From positions 157,478,488 through 157,542,487 of the forward strand of contig OZ020587.1 of assembly GCA_963971535.1 (NCBI GenBank): DNA of 64,000 bases, given 5' to 3'. The translations under genes and the position numbers were made by a program. Origin of the DNA: Notolepis coatsorum (taxonomy: Eukaryota > Chordata > Actinopteri > Aulopiformes > Paralepididae). This document shows, piece by piece, positions 53,684 to 63,611 of this stretch (its first letter is position 1; every line of letters starts with the position of its first letter). The notes beneath the pieces were generated by a model. It ran no database searches. It had not been told where the DNA came from and saw only the letters and a list, made by a program, of their open reading frames with translations.

Positions 53684-54505
53684 CACTTTTTTAACAGATT
53701 GCAGTACGGCTCAATACACACAATTGTTAAGGGGATACAGACCAAAAAAATACTTTTGTCTTGTTTACATCAGGGTCCCCCATTTTCAATTCATCAGGAC
53801 ATGTATGTGTATACAGTACTGTTTCATCTAGACATTTGTGACATACAAGACATATACACAATATACAGTACTGTTTATACATTCGACGGGGAAGAAACTG
53901 TACATTGGAGGGGGTTGGGTGGGGGGGGGTTGGACATTTACTGGGGCCAGTTTCTAATTGCAGTCTCTCGTAGGTGCTCTTTGAGAGCGGTTTTGAAGGA
54001 GGGTAGGGATTCACATTCCTTTACAGCTGTGGGTAGCTGTGGGTTGAACATGATTAGTGGAACTCCCTCTGGTGTTGTGGTCGTGGAATTCACTGACCTT
54101 TGGGAAGTATTTCGACATGTACATGGGTACCTTAGTGGTGTAGTGTATCTTGTAGACCAGGCCCATTGCAAGTTGCTGTACTCTGTCGTCTACTCTAAGC
54201 CATCCTAGGTTGTCAAAGTGGGCAGGGGTGAGGTGGGTTTTAGGAGTAAGGTCAAGCAGTAGAATGACCAGTTTGTTTTGTGATGTTTGTAATCTTGTTT
54301 TTAGGGCCTTTGAGGTGCTTTGGTACCATGAGGTGCAAGCATAGTCGTAGTACCCTTGAATGAGTGCTCCTGCCAGAGTCTTCATGGTATTCTTGTTTAC
54401 CAGAGAGGAGATCCGGGTGACAGTTGCAGGTGTGTAATATATAGAGAGGAGAAGGGGAATCAACATGGGAATCAACATGAAAGTATATCTTGCGGCATAT
54501 TTCAA
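53611..54505 (-). pseudogene. LINE RT C-terminus, 3' UTR and tail, with (GATT)n
   Basis: This is the longest copy of the window's commonest LINE family, on the minus strand. From 54430 downward it encodes RISSLVNKNTMKTLAGALI, GYYDYACTSWYQSTSKALK, LQTSQNKLVILLLDLTPKT, HFDNLGWLRVDDRVQQLAM, YKIHYTTKVPMYMSKYFP and FKTALKEHLRETAIRNWPQ, with a frame break near 54010-54170. The 3' UTR (53700-53935) and conserved tail follow, closing in about 18 units of AATC (GATT on the plus strand, 53611-53682). The RT type looks like the CR1/L2/Jockey superfamily. It lacks everything upstream of the RT thumb. Confidence 0.85.
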
Positions 54506-54885
54506 TTTTTTTTATATTAAAATATATTTAGTTTTTAAGAATTTGTAAAGGATAGGCAAAAATAAGCATGTGCTTCAGCCTATTCCTTTTTTTCGGTCAT
54601 TGATTTTGGATTCTGTGTGTGAGCTTACCTTGAATATGTATTGTGATTTTTTTTCTTTTTTCTTTTTTTTCCACACAAGTGTGTTTATGATTTATCTGTA
54701 AACAAGACAGAAAAATAAACTTCATTCAGTTATAAACATGTCAGCTGTGGGGACGGTCGCAGTTTCTGCTCAAACACATGAAATGACGGAAGTGATGAAA
54801 GTTTAAGGGAGTTTTGGAGAGAGCTCCAGTCATTTGCTGCTGCAGCAAAACGAAAGGAATTCGGGCCACAAAGACCGTGCGGGCC

Positions 54886-55300
54886 GCCTTGAATACTTTA
54901 GACAACAAATGTTTGTTTCCGCGTCTCTGATTGGCCACGTGCGTTTCTTCTGGTCATGTGACATTGCGCCAATCGTGGGACCGCAAGTTTCTACACTGGT
55001 TAAGCTTAGGCGCTCTTTCGAAGTTGGTTAAGGTTAGAGTTTGTCTTAGAGCATGGCGATAGAACACCTGCCCTGATTCTCACGGTTAAGCTTAGGCACT
55101 TTTTCGAAGTTGGTTAAGGTTAGAGTTTGTCTTAGAGCATGGCGATAGAACGCCAGGTAGTTTGCAGGCTGTTAAACCCGGAAATAGGCGCAGAACTTGC
55201 TGTCCCACGATTGGCACACATGTCACATGACCTGGCCAATCAGAGCGCAAAACTCGAACGCGGAAACAAACATTTGTTGTCGAAAGTATTCATGCGTGTG
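54886..55300. mobile_element. Foldback MITE
   Basis: The left arm 54886-54995 (ACAACAAATGTTTGTTTCCG, TCTGATTGGCCA, GCCAATCGTGGGAC) is reverse-complementary to 55190-55300. The loop carries two copies of GGTTAAGGTTAGAGTTTGTC. No transposase is present. Ends near GAATACTTT are likely, but the target duplication is unclear. Confidence 0.8.
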
Positions 55301-55424
55301 GGCCTCTTGGGAATAGATAGAGTCATGAGATCACCTCAGGTGGTAGTTGCTATGGGAACGGTGCAGGTATTGGATAGGTATTGAGGTGTCTTTCCTAGTA
55401 GAGTCTTAATATTCTATGTACCAT

Positions 55425-55760
55425 TCTGCGTGTATATTTTCTCCAACGGAGTTTCACTTCTGCATTCTGTTTGCGCGATCTGATTGGCCACTGGTGGTTT
55501 TTTCAGCGCCAATCGCATTACTTACTCCTAACAATCGCGCCAGCAGGCTGTTACCCTAACCCTAACCCTAACCTTAACCAACTAACCCTAACCCTAACCC
55601 TAACCATAACCAACTTCGACAGAGAGCGACTTCGAAAGAGTCGCCAAGCTTAACCAGTTTGTTAGGAGTAACGCGATTGGCGCTGAGAGAAACGTCAGTG
55701 GCCAATCACATCGCGCAAACCCAACGCGGAAGTGAAACTCCGTTGGGGAAAATATACAGG
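55425..55760. mobile_element. Foldback MITE with telomere-like loop
   Basis: The left arm 55430-55540 (GTATATTTTCTCCAACGG, GGAGTTTCACTTC, GATTGGCCACTG) is reverse-complementary to 55655-55757. The loop contains CCCTAA repeats and the CGACTTCGAAAGAGTCGCC and AAGCTTAACCAGTTT blocks, which also occur, reversed, at 54990-55025 in the neighbouring MITE, so the two are relatives. Confidence 0.8.
55552..55611 (-). repeat. Interstitial telomere-like (TTAGGG)n
   Basis: About eight CCCTAA units on the plus strand, interrupted by CCTTAACCAACTAA. They lie in the loop of a foldback MITE, so they are probably part of a repeat rather than a chromosome end. Confidence 0.85.
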
Positions 55761-55764
55761 CTAC

Positions 55765-56105
55765 TGTGGTATAATATGTCCTCATGTAAATATATTCCCC
55801 TTACCTGTGCCCCCCCCCCCCTCTCTGTGGAATCACCCCCCTCCCCTGTGTCCCCAAACCTGTACCCCCTCCCCCCCATCTGACCTATCAAATGGGACCA
55901 CACACCCCCTTTGTTGAACTATAAAGGGCTCCTCCCGACCACAATCAAGGCTTCTTACCTGGGTAATTTCAGCTGACCACCTGGGGGGAAACCCTCAGCC
56001 ATTCTCTCTATGTAATCTATCTGTTTGGTTAATAAACCCTTGTTATTATCCAAACCTCGGTTGACTGAGCACATTTTTCATCAGGATATCTACGAATATC
56101 CCACA
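55765..56105 (+). mobile_element. Solo LTR, TSD CTAC
   Basis: 341 bp, starting TGTGGTATAATATG and ending GAATATCCCACA, whose ends are short inverted repeats. It is flanked by CTAC at 55761-55764 and 56106-56109. TATAAAGGGC near 55921 and AATAAACCC near 56032 are suitable promoter and poly(A) signals. No second LTR or interior is nearby, so this is an LTR-LTR recombination product. Confidence 0.88.
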
Positions 56106-56129
56106 CTACCATTCTACTACCTGTACCAC

Positions 56130-56213
56130 CCCCCCCCCCTCCTCCCCCATGCTGCTATGATTCCTGAATTTCCCCAAGGGGATCAATGAAGGAATATCTT
56201 ATCTTATCTTATA
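56130..56213 (+). mobile_element. LINE 3' tail ending (ATCTT)n
   Basis: GAATTTCCCCAAGGGGATCA followed by ATGAAGGAATATCTTATCTT is a familiar fish LINE end with a pentamer tail. Confidence 0.7.
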
Positions 56214-56424
56214 AGTAGAAGCCAGTGATGAAGTCGGCTGGTGTGGAGGGAGGACCAGCCTGTCGGTTTATACAGGTCACAATGGTGGGTGGAAAATGTG
56301 GGAAAAGAGAACATCAAGCCGGTTATTAAGGGCCACATGGAAGCCATTTTATAGATGACATCACCATAATCAAACATGAAGAAAGCTGTGTGGAAGTTCT
56401 CCTCTGAGAGGACTCTGTTCACAC

Positions 56425-56595
56425 CTCCCCCGTATCCTCCCCTTATCCTCCCCCTTATCCTCCCCTTATCCTCCCCCTTATCCTCTTTTTATCCTCCTTT
56501 TATCCTCCCCTGTATCCTCCCCTTATCCTCCCCGTATCCTCCCCTTATCCTCCCCTTATCCTCCCCTCATCCTCCCCTTCCTCTCCCCTCACACC
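56425..56595 (+). repeat. TATCCTCCCC minisatellite
   Basis: About 14 imperfect units of (CT)TATCCTCCCC, pyrimidine-pure on the plus strand. Confidence 0.93.
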
Positions 56596-56718
56596 CTATA
56601 GGGAGGTGTAGTCTGACGTCACTTTGGACCGCCCGCGAGGTCCACCCGTATAGGGATTTATCATTGGGAAAATGGATTATCGGCTATTGTGACAAAAACA
56701 ACATCCAAGGATATTACA

Positions 56719-57085
<367 letters not shown>

Positions 57086-57149
57086 AAGATAAAATAGGAA
57101 TTCGCCAGAAGTTCGCCAGCCCCCGGAACCTTCTCGGCACGTCCTAACA

Positions 57150-57925
57150 GTGCGGCGGTCCTGTCCTGTGTTTTCCTCGTCGCGTGACAGCGCCCTAGCG
57201 CTTGCAGCTAATGCTAATGCTAAGATGTTTGGGGCGCCGTTCCCATGTGCCCCGCCGGGGTTGTCACCACACTTCCCTCCTCTTGACCGTTTCATTGCTG
57301 AAGGTCAATCGGTGTCTAATGTTGAGGGTTTTGCTGAGGCTTTTTTACACTTTACACGGGTGGATTGGCTGACGACAGGTGTGCCGTGCTTAGAGGAGCA
57401 GGTAGCATCGGCCCTTTGCCCTGGCATGGTTGAACGGTATCCCACCCGGAAGCCAACGCCGGAGGGCGAGTCCGGCAGGTGGCTGAGTGGGCTGATGAAG
57501 CTTATACCGCCGCGGGACGGAATTTAGCAGCAACCAATAACATTGCTCAATTGGCTGCTTTTCTGTCCAAAATGGTGTCGGTGGTGGGGCCTTAGGGCCA
57601 GCCGACGTCAAAAACATCGCACGCGTTTTTGAGGTTATACAGCTTTTGACCCAGCCACAAGCTATAACCGCAGGGAGGGCTAGGATGCTGTCAACGCTTG
57701 TTCACAGGCATCTTTGGTTGGAGCAATCTCCCATTGAGGAGGAGAGGAGACTTCCCCTCCTCAGGGCTCCCATCTCCGCAGATGGACTTTTTGGTCTGTC
57801 CGCAGGGGCGCGGGCGGTATTTGACCTGGGACCCACACCGCGCAGCCAGAGGTGAGAGCACGGCCTCGCCAGTGGCTGCGGTGAGACCCCCGGCCAGCGA
57901 CCATGTTTCTCCCGCCTGAGATACC
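57150..57925 (+). pseudogene. DIRS gag-like ORF, frameshifted
   Basis: Readable segments are FHFTRVDWL-like EAFLHFTRVDWLTTGVPCL, then in another phase AEWADEAYTAAGRNLAATNN and IAQLAAFLSKMVSVVG, then at 57646-57855 STLVHRHLWLEQSPIEEERR, LLRAPISADGLFGLSAGA. These correspond to the conserved C-terminal half of fish DIRS Gag-like proteins, which are thought to coat the RNA. At least two frame changes and a stop near 57590 make it non-functional. Confidence 0.75.
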
Positions 57926-58136
57926 CTGGTCACAAAGAAAACAGGTGATCACAAGGCCGACAGCCTTGGCGGCCGAGGGATCGGCTACATTGGCACGTCC
58001 TAAAAAAACGCCGCCATCTAGCTGTGTCTAGCACGTTCTCCGGTTACTCCCCCCCACTACACTACAGGACACAGGGCTCTGATTTGTCCCCTTTGGCTGC
58101 GATATCCCGGCTCCGCGAGACACCCTGGTCGCGCGG

Positions 58137-60814
58137 TTGGCGAGTCCAGGGTTGGCAACACACAGCGGGAGGGACCGGGCCTCCTATCTACGGTTCCTGG
58201 CGGACCAGCGCCAGTTGGCTGCGGGTGCGCTTTGGGATTATCATCACGTATGGTTACAGGAGTGCCGTATGTCAAGGTGGATGGAGAGAACGCTGAGGGA
58301 GGGGCTTGTGTTACAGTTTGCACAACACCACCCTCCGTTTTTGGGTTTGGTACGCGTGAACACTTAAGGTAACTAACTTGCGTTCACGACACCCACGTGA
58401 ACGCGCGCTAGCACGCCCCCTTATCCACGCCTGCCGCTCTGTGTGTTGCGCGGCAGAGGTCCCTGTGTGTTCTCGCCTTCCTCAATTTATACGCATGGAA
58501 GTATTGACTATGCCGTAACGAATCATTAAAAAAGATATACCGTTAACTGGAATATGTTGTGCCTTTACACATATGTTGGATTATGTAATTGGTTTGTCAT
58601 GACAAACAAATAAAAAAATTGCGATTTACCCGGTGGCTACAACAACACACAGTGACTGCATGTAGTCACTGTGTGTTGTTGTAGCCACCGGGTAAATCGC
58701 GATTTTTTTATTTGTTTGTCATGACAAACCAATTACATAATCCAACATATGTGTAAAGGCACAACATATTCCAGTTAACGGTATCTTTTTTTAATGATTC
58801 GTTACGGCGCAATCAATACTTCCATGCATTCGGGACCTCCATGTTTTGGGGGTATTCATCAGACAAATCGGATCCGGGATTCGGCTCCCATTAGTCGGGC
58901 AAGAACTGCAGGTTTTCAGCCTCTCTCCTCTCTCCTGGAGCTTAAGGGGGAGCTTAGTATTCCTGCCTCTGAGGAGGTGGCTACAACAACACACAGAGAC
59001 TACATGCAGTCACTGTGTGTTGTTGTAGCCACCGGGTAAATCGCGATTTTTTTTATTTGTTTGTCATGACAAACCAATTACATAATCCAACATATGTGTA
59101 AAGGCACAACATATTCCAGTTAACGGTATATTTTTTTAATGATTCGTTACGGCGTAGTCAATACTTCCATGCGTATAAATTGAGGAAGGCGAGGACACAC
59201 AGGGACCTCTGCCGCTCTGCCGCGCGCTGCAACACACAGAGCGGCAGGCGTGGATAAGGGGGCGTGCTAGCGCGCGTCGTGGCCAATCAGAGAAACGCTG
59301 AACGCAAGTTAGTTACCTTAAGTGTTCACGCGTTTGGTACAGACCCTTTTGTCAGGGTCTGCAGCAATGACAGCTCTGGCCGACGAGATCCAATCTCTGT
59401 TGGCGAAGCAGGCCATCGTCGTGGTCCCAAGGGAGGACACGATGTGTGGCGTTTACTCCCGGTATTTTCTGGTGCCCAAGAAATCGGGAGGTGTCAGACC
59501 TATGCTGGACCTGTCCACATTCAATTGACTGATTGTGGCGAGAAAGTTCAGAATGTTGACCGTCAAACACCTGTTAAGCGCTGTCAGAGTGGGAGACTGG
59601 TTCACCTCCATAGACCGGAAGGATTCGTATTTTCATATCTCGATCTTCCCTCCTCACAGGAAATTCCTACGCTTCCTTTTTCAGGGCATAGCGTACGAGT
59701 ACCAGAGGCTGCCGTTCGGCTACTCTCTGGCTCCTCGCACATTCACCAAGTGCGTGGAGACCGCGCTGGACCCTCTGCGTCGTCAGGGGATACAAATTTT
59801 ATTCTACCTCGACGACATTCTGGTCCTCAGCCGGTCAGAGGAGATCGCCAGGTTTCATACCAGGCTGGTGGGGGAATTCCTCGCCAGTCTGGGTTTTGCT
59901 GTGAACTGGAAGAAGAGTACTCCTCTTCCCAGTCAACAGGTGGAGTACTTGGGCTTGGTTCTAAGCTCATGGCCCATGAGGGCAACCCTCTCAGAGCAGC
60001 GGCGGGAGGATATTCTCGGCGCGCTCAGGAGGTTCCATCCTGGCAGGACGGTTACGGCGCTGTCCGTGACGCGCCTGCTCGGTATGATGGCATCTGCTCA
60101 CTCTGTGGTCCCTCTTGGCCTCCTCTTCATGAGGAGGATACAGAGGTGGTTTTCCAGGATGAAAATAGACCCAGTGAGAGACAAGTGGAAGCGGCTGAAG
60201 GTTCCCGTGTCAGTACTGGGGGATCTCGACCACTGGGGGAGACCTGGTGCCCTCACCAGCGGGGTCCCCATGGGCAGCAGGCTATCACACGTCACGGTCT
60301 TCACGGAATGGGGGGGGACGTGTCGGGCCCACGTAGTAGGGGGCAGATGGCAGTACCATGCTGCCCGGTCTGCTCTACATATCAATGTGTTGGAATTGAA
60401 GGCAGTCCTTCTGGTCCTCAAGTGGCTTGGCCACCTTGTGGTGGACAAGCATGTTTTGATCAGGACGGACAACACGACGGCATCGTCGTATATCAACAGA
60501 CGGTCAGTCGGAAGGACAACCCCTCTCTGGGGGTGGATGCCTTCTCGATGTATCCGTGGCCGCCCGGGATTCTGTATGCGTTCCCCCTCATACATCTGAT
60601 AGCTCAGCTGTTGGAGCGGGTACGTCGGGAGCGCAGGACTTTGATCGCGCCGGACCAGGCCACGGCTGTGTGGTTCCCGGCCCTGATTCAGCTCTTGGTG
60701 GCCCCGGCGTGGCCTGTTCCGAGGTCATCGCGGGCCCTCTCCCAGGCTCACGGGACGCTGTGTCTGTGTCCTGTTCTGGGGCAGCCATTGATGGTTTGGC
60801 TGCTGAAAGGGTGA
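58137..60814 (+). pseudogene. DIRS RT/RNase H, split by foldback insertion
   Basis: The start of the polymerase (TLREGLVLQFAQHHPPFLGL) runs into the 9-bp duplication at 58345-58353. After the foldback element the same frame resumes with ALADEIQSLLAKQAIVVV and YFLVPKKSGGVRPMLDL, then an in-frame TGA at 59526-59528. From 59535: DWFTSIDRKDSYFHI, LPFGYSLAPRTFTK and the catalytic YLDDILVLS, then the RNase H piece INVLELKAVLL and RTDNTTASSYINR at about 60385-60500. Soon after, the frame changes and the sequence jumps to LGVDAFSMYPWPPGILYAFP, so roughly 80 residues expected between the two are deleted. The tail ends near 60814. Product: reverse transcription of DIRS RNA, now lost. Confidence 0.88.
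58354..59331 (+). mobile_element. Foldback element with 9-bp TSD (Mutator-like?)
   Basis: The arms start GCGTGAACACTTAAGGTAAC and end with its reverse complement, and are near-perfect inverted repeats of over 300 bp. GTTTGGTAC is duplicated at 58345-58353 and 59332-59340. The order is left arm, a partial right arm (58664-58829), a 148-bp unrelated spacer (58830-58977), and the full right arm. Nine-base duplications with long inverted ends suit Mutator-like elements. There is no transposase. Removal with one duplication restores the DIRS frame. Confidence 0.93.
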
Positions 60815-60904
60815 ATCTGGAGGAGATGTGTCTGAACCCTACTGTGTATGGACCCAGTTTCTTGCCCCCTGGACTCGGTTCTTTCCTTCCTCTAGTTTAG
60901 TGTA

Positions 60905-61767
60905 TGTTGGCCTCGACGGTGAGGGTATACGCCGCGGCTATATCCTCTTGTCACGTGGGCTTTGAGGGCGTACGCTGTTCAGCCACCCTCTGGTGAAACG
61001 TTTCCTGCTTGGCGCTCGGCGTCTCAATCCTGTGGAGCGTTCTCTGTCTCCGAGTTGGGACCTCCAACTGGTCCTGGGTCGGTTGTCGGAGGCCCCGTTT
61101 GAGCCTCTTGACCAGGCGCCGTTGGATCGGCTGTCTTTTAAGACTGCGTTCCTTTTGGCCATCACCTCCGCTAAACGCGTGGGTGAGCTGTGTGCTCTCT
61201 CGGTGCGGCCTGAGTGCCTGTCTATTCGGGCCGATAGCAGGGCGACTCTGAGGCCTAATCCGGTCTTCGTGCCAAAGAATATCCGGAGCTCTTTTCGCTC
61301 CAGGGATATTGTGATTCAGGCGTTTCATCCTCCTCCTCACGCTAGTGGGTTGGAGTCGAGCCTTCACCTGTCGTGTCCTGTCCGTGCACTGGGGGTTTAC
61401 CTTAGTCGCACGCAGGGTCCGATCAACTGTTTGTTTGTTATGGTGGCCCTCGCGCAGGTGAGGCGCTGTTCAAGCAGCGCCTGTCACATTGGTTGTGCGA
61501 GGGCATTGCCCTTTGCTACACGTTGGTTGGACAGGTTCCCCCCGGGGGCGTCGGGCACACTCCATTCGTGGTGTGGCGGCCTCTGCTGCCCTGTTAGGGG
61601 GGGCCTTGGTGGAGGACATTTGTGCTGCGGCCTCCTGGTCCTCCCAGAGTCCTTTCGTTAGGTTTTACCTCATGGACATGACTGGGGATTCTGTCTCCCA
61701 GGCGGTCCTGAGATCTAGGACCTCTCCTGCATCCCGCCATCAGGTGGGCTTCCCTAACGTCCATAGG
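60905..61767 (+). pseudogene. DIRS tyrosine recombinase, frameshifted
   Basis: Segments in order: TVRVYAAAISSCHVGF (from about 60915); VKRFLLGARRLNPVERSL, LSFKTAFLLAITSAKRVGEL with the first catalytic arginine, and CPVRALGVYLSRTQGPIN (to about 61430); then, in another frame, HWLCEGIALCYT (about 61480-61520); then RAHSIRGVAASAALL (about 61552) with the H-x-x-R motif, DICAAASW, and FVRFYLMD (about 61650-61673) with the nucleophilic tyrosine. All catalytic positions can be seen, but they are spread over three frames, so the enzyme is broken. In an intact element it would integrate circular DNA. Confidence 0.87.
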
Positions 61768-61980
61768 TAATGTGTTCCATAACTTTGATGCATAGTTTGC
61801 AAAGGCTGCATCCGCGATTTTCCTGTGGCTTGGAACTTTCAATAGACCAGTAGTAGATGGTTGCAATGTTCTAGGAGGCACATAGTTGACTAGAGAATTT
61901 GCAATGTAGCTTGGTCCTGTTCCATTTAGTGCTTTGTATATAAGGAGGAGGACCTTGAAATCAATTCTAAATGTTACCGT
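61768..61980 (-). pseudogene. LINE RT C-terminal fragment
   Basis: The minus strand reads VLLLIYKALNGTGPSYIA, NSLVNYVPPRTLQPSTTGLL and FANYASKLWNTLPMDVR, the end of a CR1/L2-type RT (usual pattern APKLWNSLP). It follows the DIRS recombinase directly and probably marks its broken 3' edge. Confidence 0.8.
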
Positions 61981-62002
61981 CGGTAGTGTGATATAAAGGG
62001 TT

Positions 62003-62295
62003 AATGTAAGGTTATGTATATAACCAAGTTCTATGAATTATGGTGACGCTCAGCATCATTCTGCATGCACTTCACTTCGTGCACGAGCACTGAATAAAAA
62101 ATTCCACAATGTACCTTTACATCCCAACATTCGTCTGGCCACACCCCTATCCGCTTACCTTCATAAGCAGGTGTGTGGTCACCTACTCGCCTCCTTCCCA
62201 AACTTTCACCACAAGGCGAGATCAAGGGCCGCAGCGGCGTCCTGATGCTGAGCGTCACCATATTTCATAGAACTTGGTTATATACATAACCTTAC
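62003..62295. repeat. Inverted-repeat unit with GGTTATGTATATAACC ends
   Basis: 62003-62062 (TAAGGTTATGTATATAACC, AGTTCTATGAATTATGGTGA, CGCTCAGCATCA) is reverse-complementary to 62240-62295. The ends are themselves palindromic. Such ends recall the terminal repeats of fish DIRS elements, but this is memory-based. A second GCTCAGCATCATTCTGCA follows at 62317. Confidence 0.6.
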
Positions 62296-63494
62296 GTTCT
62301 ATTTCATTATGGCTGCCGCTCAGCATCATTCTGCACAAGAGGAGTTGAGCGGGAGCCAAAGCTCGACAAATGTACCCCGCTGAGGCCCCCCACAACCATC
62401 AGACCGGGGAGGACCAAGCCCCCCGACCCTCCCTAATGGAGGATACCCTCCCTATTGGAGGACGGGAGGGAGACGGATCCGACCGTGCGAAGAGGAACTC
62501 AAGCAACTCAACGCACAGGGTGAGCAGACCGTGGCTTGACCCCACGACTACGCACACGCACAACCCGCATGCCACCCGGGAACGAACGGAAGGAACAACC
62601 CTTGTTACTGCCCCCAGAATCACGGGGTCAAGAGCAAACCCAACCCCGTGGCAAGGCCGTAGCAGCGGAGCGCGAAGGAAGACCCAGACCCACTGAAGGA
62701 AATGGATCCCCTGGAAAAAGGGGGCCCGGAGAGGTCAATGACGCCAGGCATCAAGACCACACCAGGCGGTCACTTAGTGACACCGCCCCCCACATTGCCA
62801 GCGTATTCGGATAGAGCCCCTCCGAGAGCGGGCCCTTACCCCCCAATAGTACACCGCCTGGCACACTGACCCTGCAGAACAGGCAGTCAGCATGGCCGTA
62901 AAGCACTCAAAAAAGTTTAACCAACGGAAGCAGGCAGCGCACCGGGGAACCAGGCAGCAGGCCGTAGACCTGAGCCTGGAGCACTGCGGACGAGACAGGC
63001 GCCAAAGGAGTCAACTGAAAACAGCCCCCCCGGCGGAAGGGGCGTATGCTGGCGTTGTTGAGCACCATGACAAAGCCTCCATTAAAAAAAAACCACCCAG
63101 AGGGGTCGAGGCAGAGAAGGCTGACACGATTGGCAGACGTCATGAACGTGCAGGGGCACACTCAACCGGGTAACCCGGGAGTTGACTCTGCTCCAACACA
63201 CCAGGGAATCAACCACCCTCTCGGTACACAGACGGTGGTTGTTCCTATAACCCCTCAAGAAAAAACTCCAAAACACACCTGCGGGTATACACCAGCTATA
63301 CCGCAGTACAAGTGTTTCAGTTTCCAAAAAAAGGGTTATCCCAGGCCTACGGTATCAACGAAACATCACTTCGGACCGGGCCCGGCGGCTCGGGAAGCAC
63401 ACAGGGTTACCAGAGGAGGTCCAAAAGACCACCCCAACAGCCCCCTCTTCGCCACGCATGAGAGAGGAGCGAAAAGAATGGAGAACCAGCCCTA
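62296..63494. other. GC-rich unassigned region
   Basis: Frames here are low-complexity and basic and match nothing I recognise. It might be the untranslated leader of another DIRS-like element starting at the inverted repeat, or non-transcribed spacer next to the 5S-like sequence. Confidence 0.4.
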
Positions 63495-63611
63495 AGCTCA
63501 CTGCACTTGGTATACCCAGGCGGTCTCCCATCCAAGTACTAACCAGGACCGAACCTGCTTAGCTTTCGATCGGATGAGATCGAGCGTGTTCAGGTTGGTA
63601 TGGCCGTAAGC
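63495..63611 (-). rRNA. 5S rRNA-like sequence (probable pseudogene or 5S-derived element)
   Basis: Read in reverse it runs from GCTTACGGCCATACCAACCT through AGCTAAGCAGGTTCGG (box A region) and TTAGTACTTGGATGGGAGAC (box C region, intact) to a final GTGAGCTT. At 117 nt it is about full length, with roughly a dozen differences and a 2-nt deletion relative to the usual vertebrate 5S sequence. No T-run terminator follows the 3' end. It is therefore a pseudogene, a variant gene, or the head of a 5S-derived SINE. Confidence 0.85.

Larger units (their letters stand above)
57110..61767 (+). mobile_element. DIRS-type retrotransposon, degenerate
   Basis: Gag-like, RT/RNase H and tyrosine-recombinase segments follow in the order of DIRS elements, which integrate with a recombinase instead of an integrase. 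The unit is abutted upstream by a LINE and downstream by another LINE fragment, and no terminal inverted repeats of its own are seen, so both ends seem lost. It has a stop in RT, a deletion after the RNase H motif, several frameshifts and a 978-bp foldback insertion. Confidence 0.88.

Noticed and set aside
55552-55611. Chromosome end from telomere-type repeats
   Set aside because: Only about eight units, degenerate, inside a foldback MITE with ordinary sequence on both sides.
59264-60520. A long second frame over the DIRS RT region
   Set aside because: It is a shadow of the RT frame up to about 60515; only its last part (60516-60814) matches DIRS sequence, because of a frame change.
62370-63495. 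Three long basic frames on the plus strand near the right end
   Set aside because: Composition-driven frames in GC-rich DNA, with no conserved motif.
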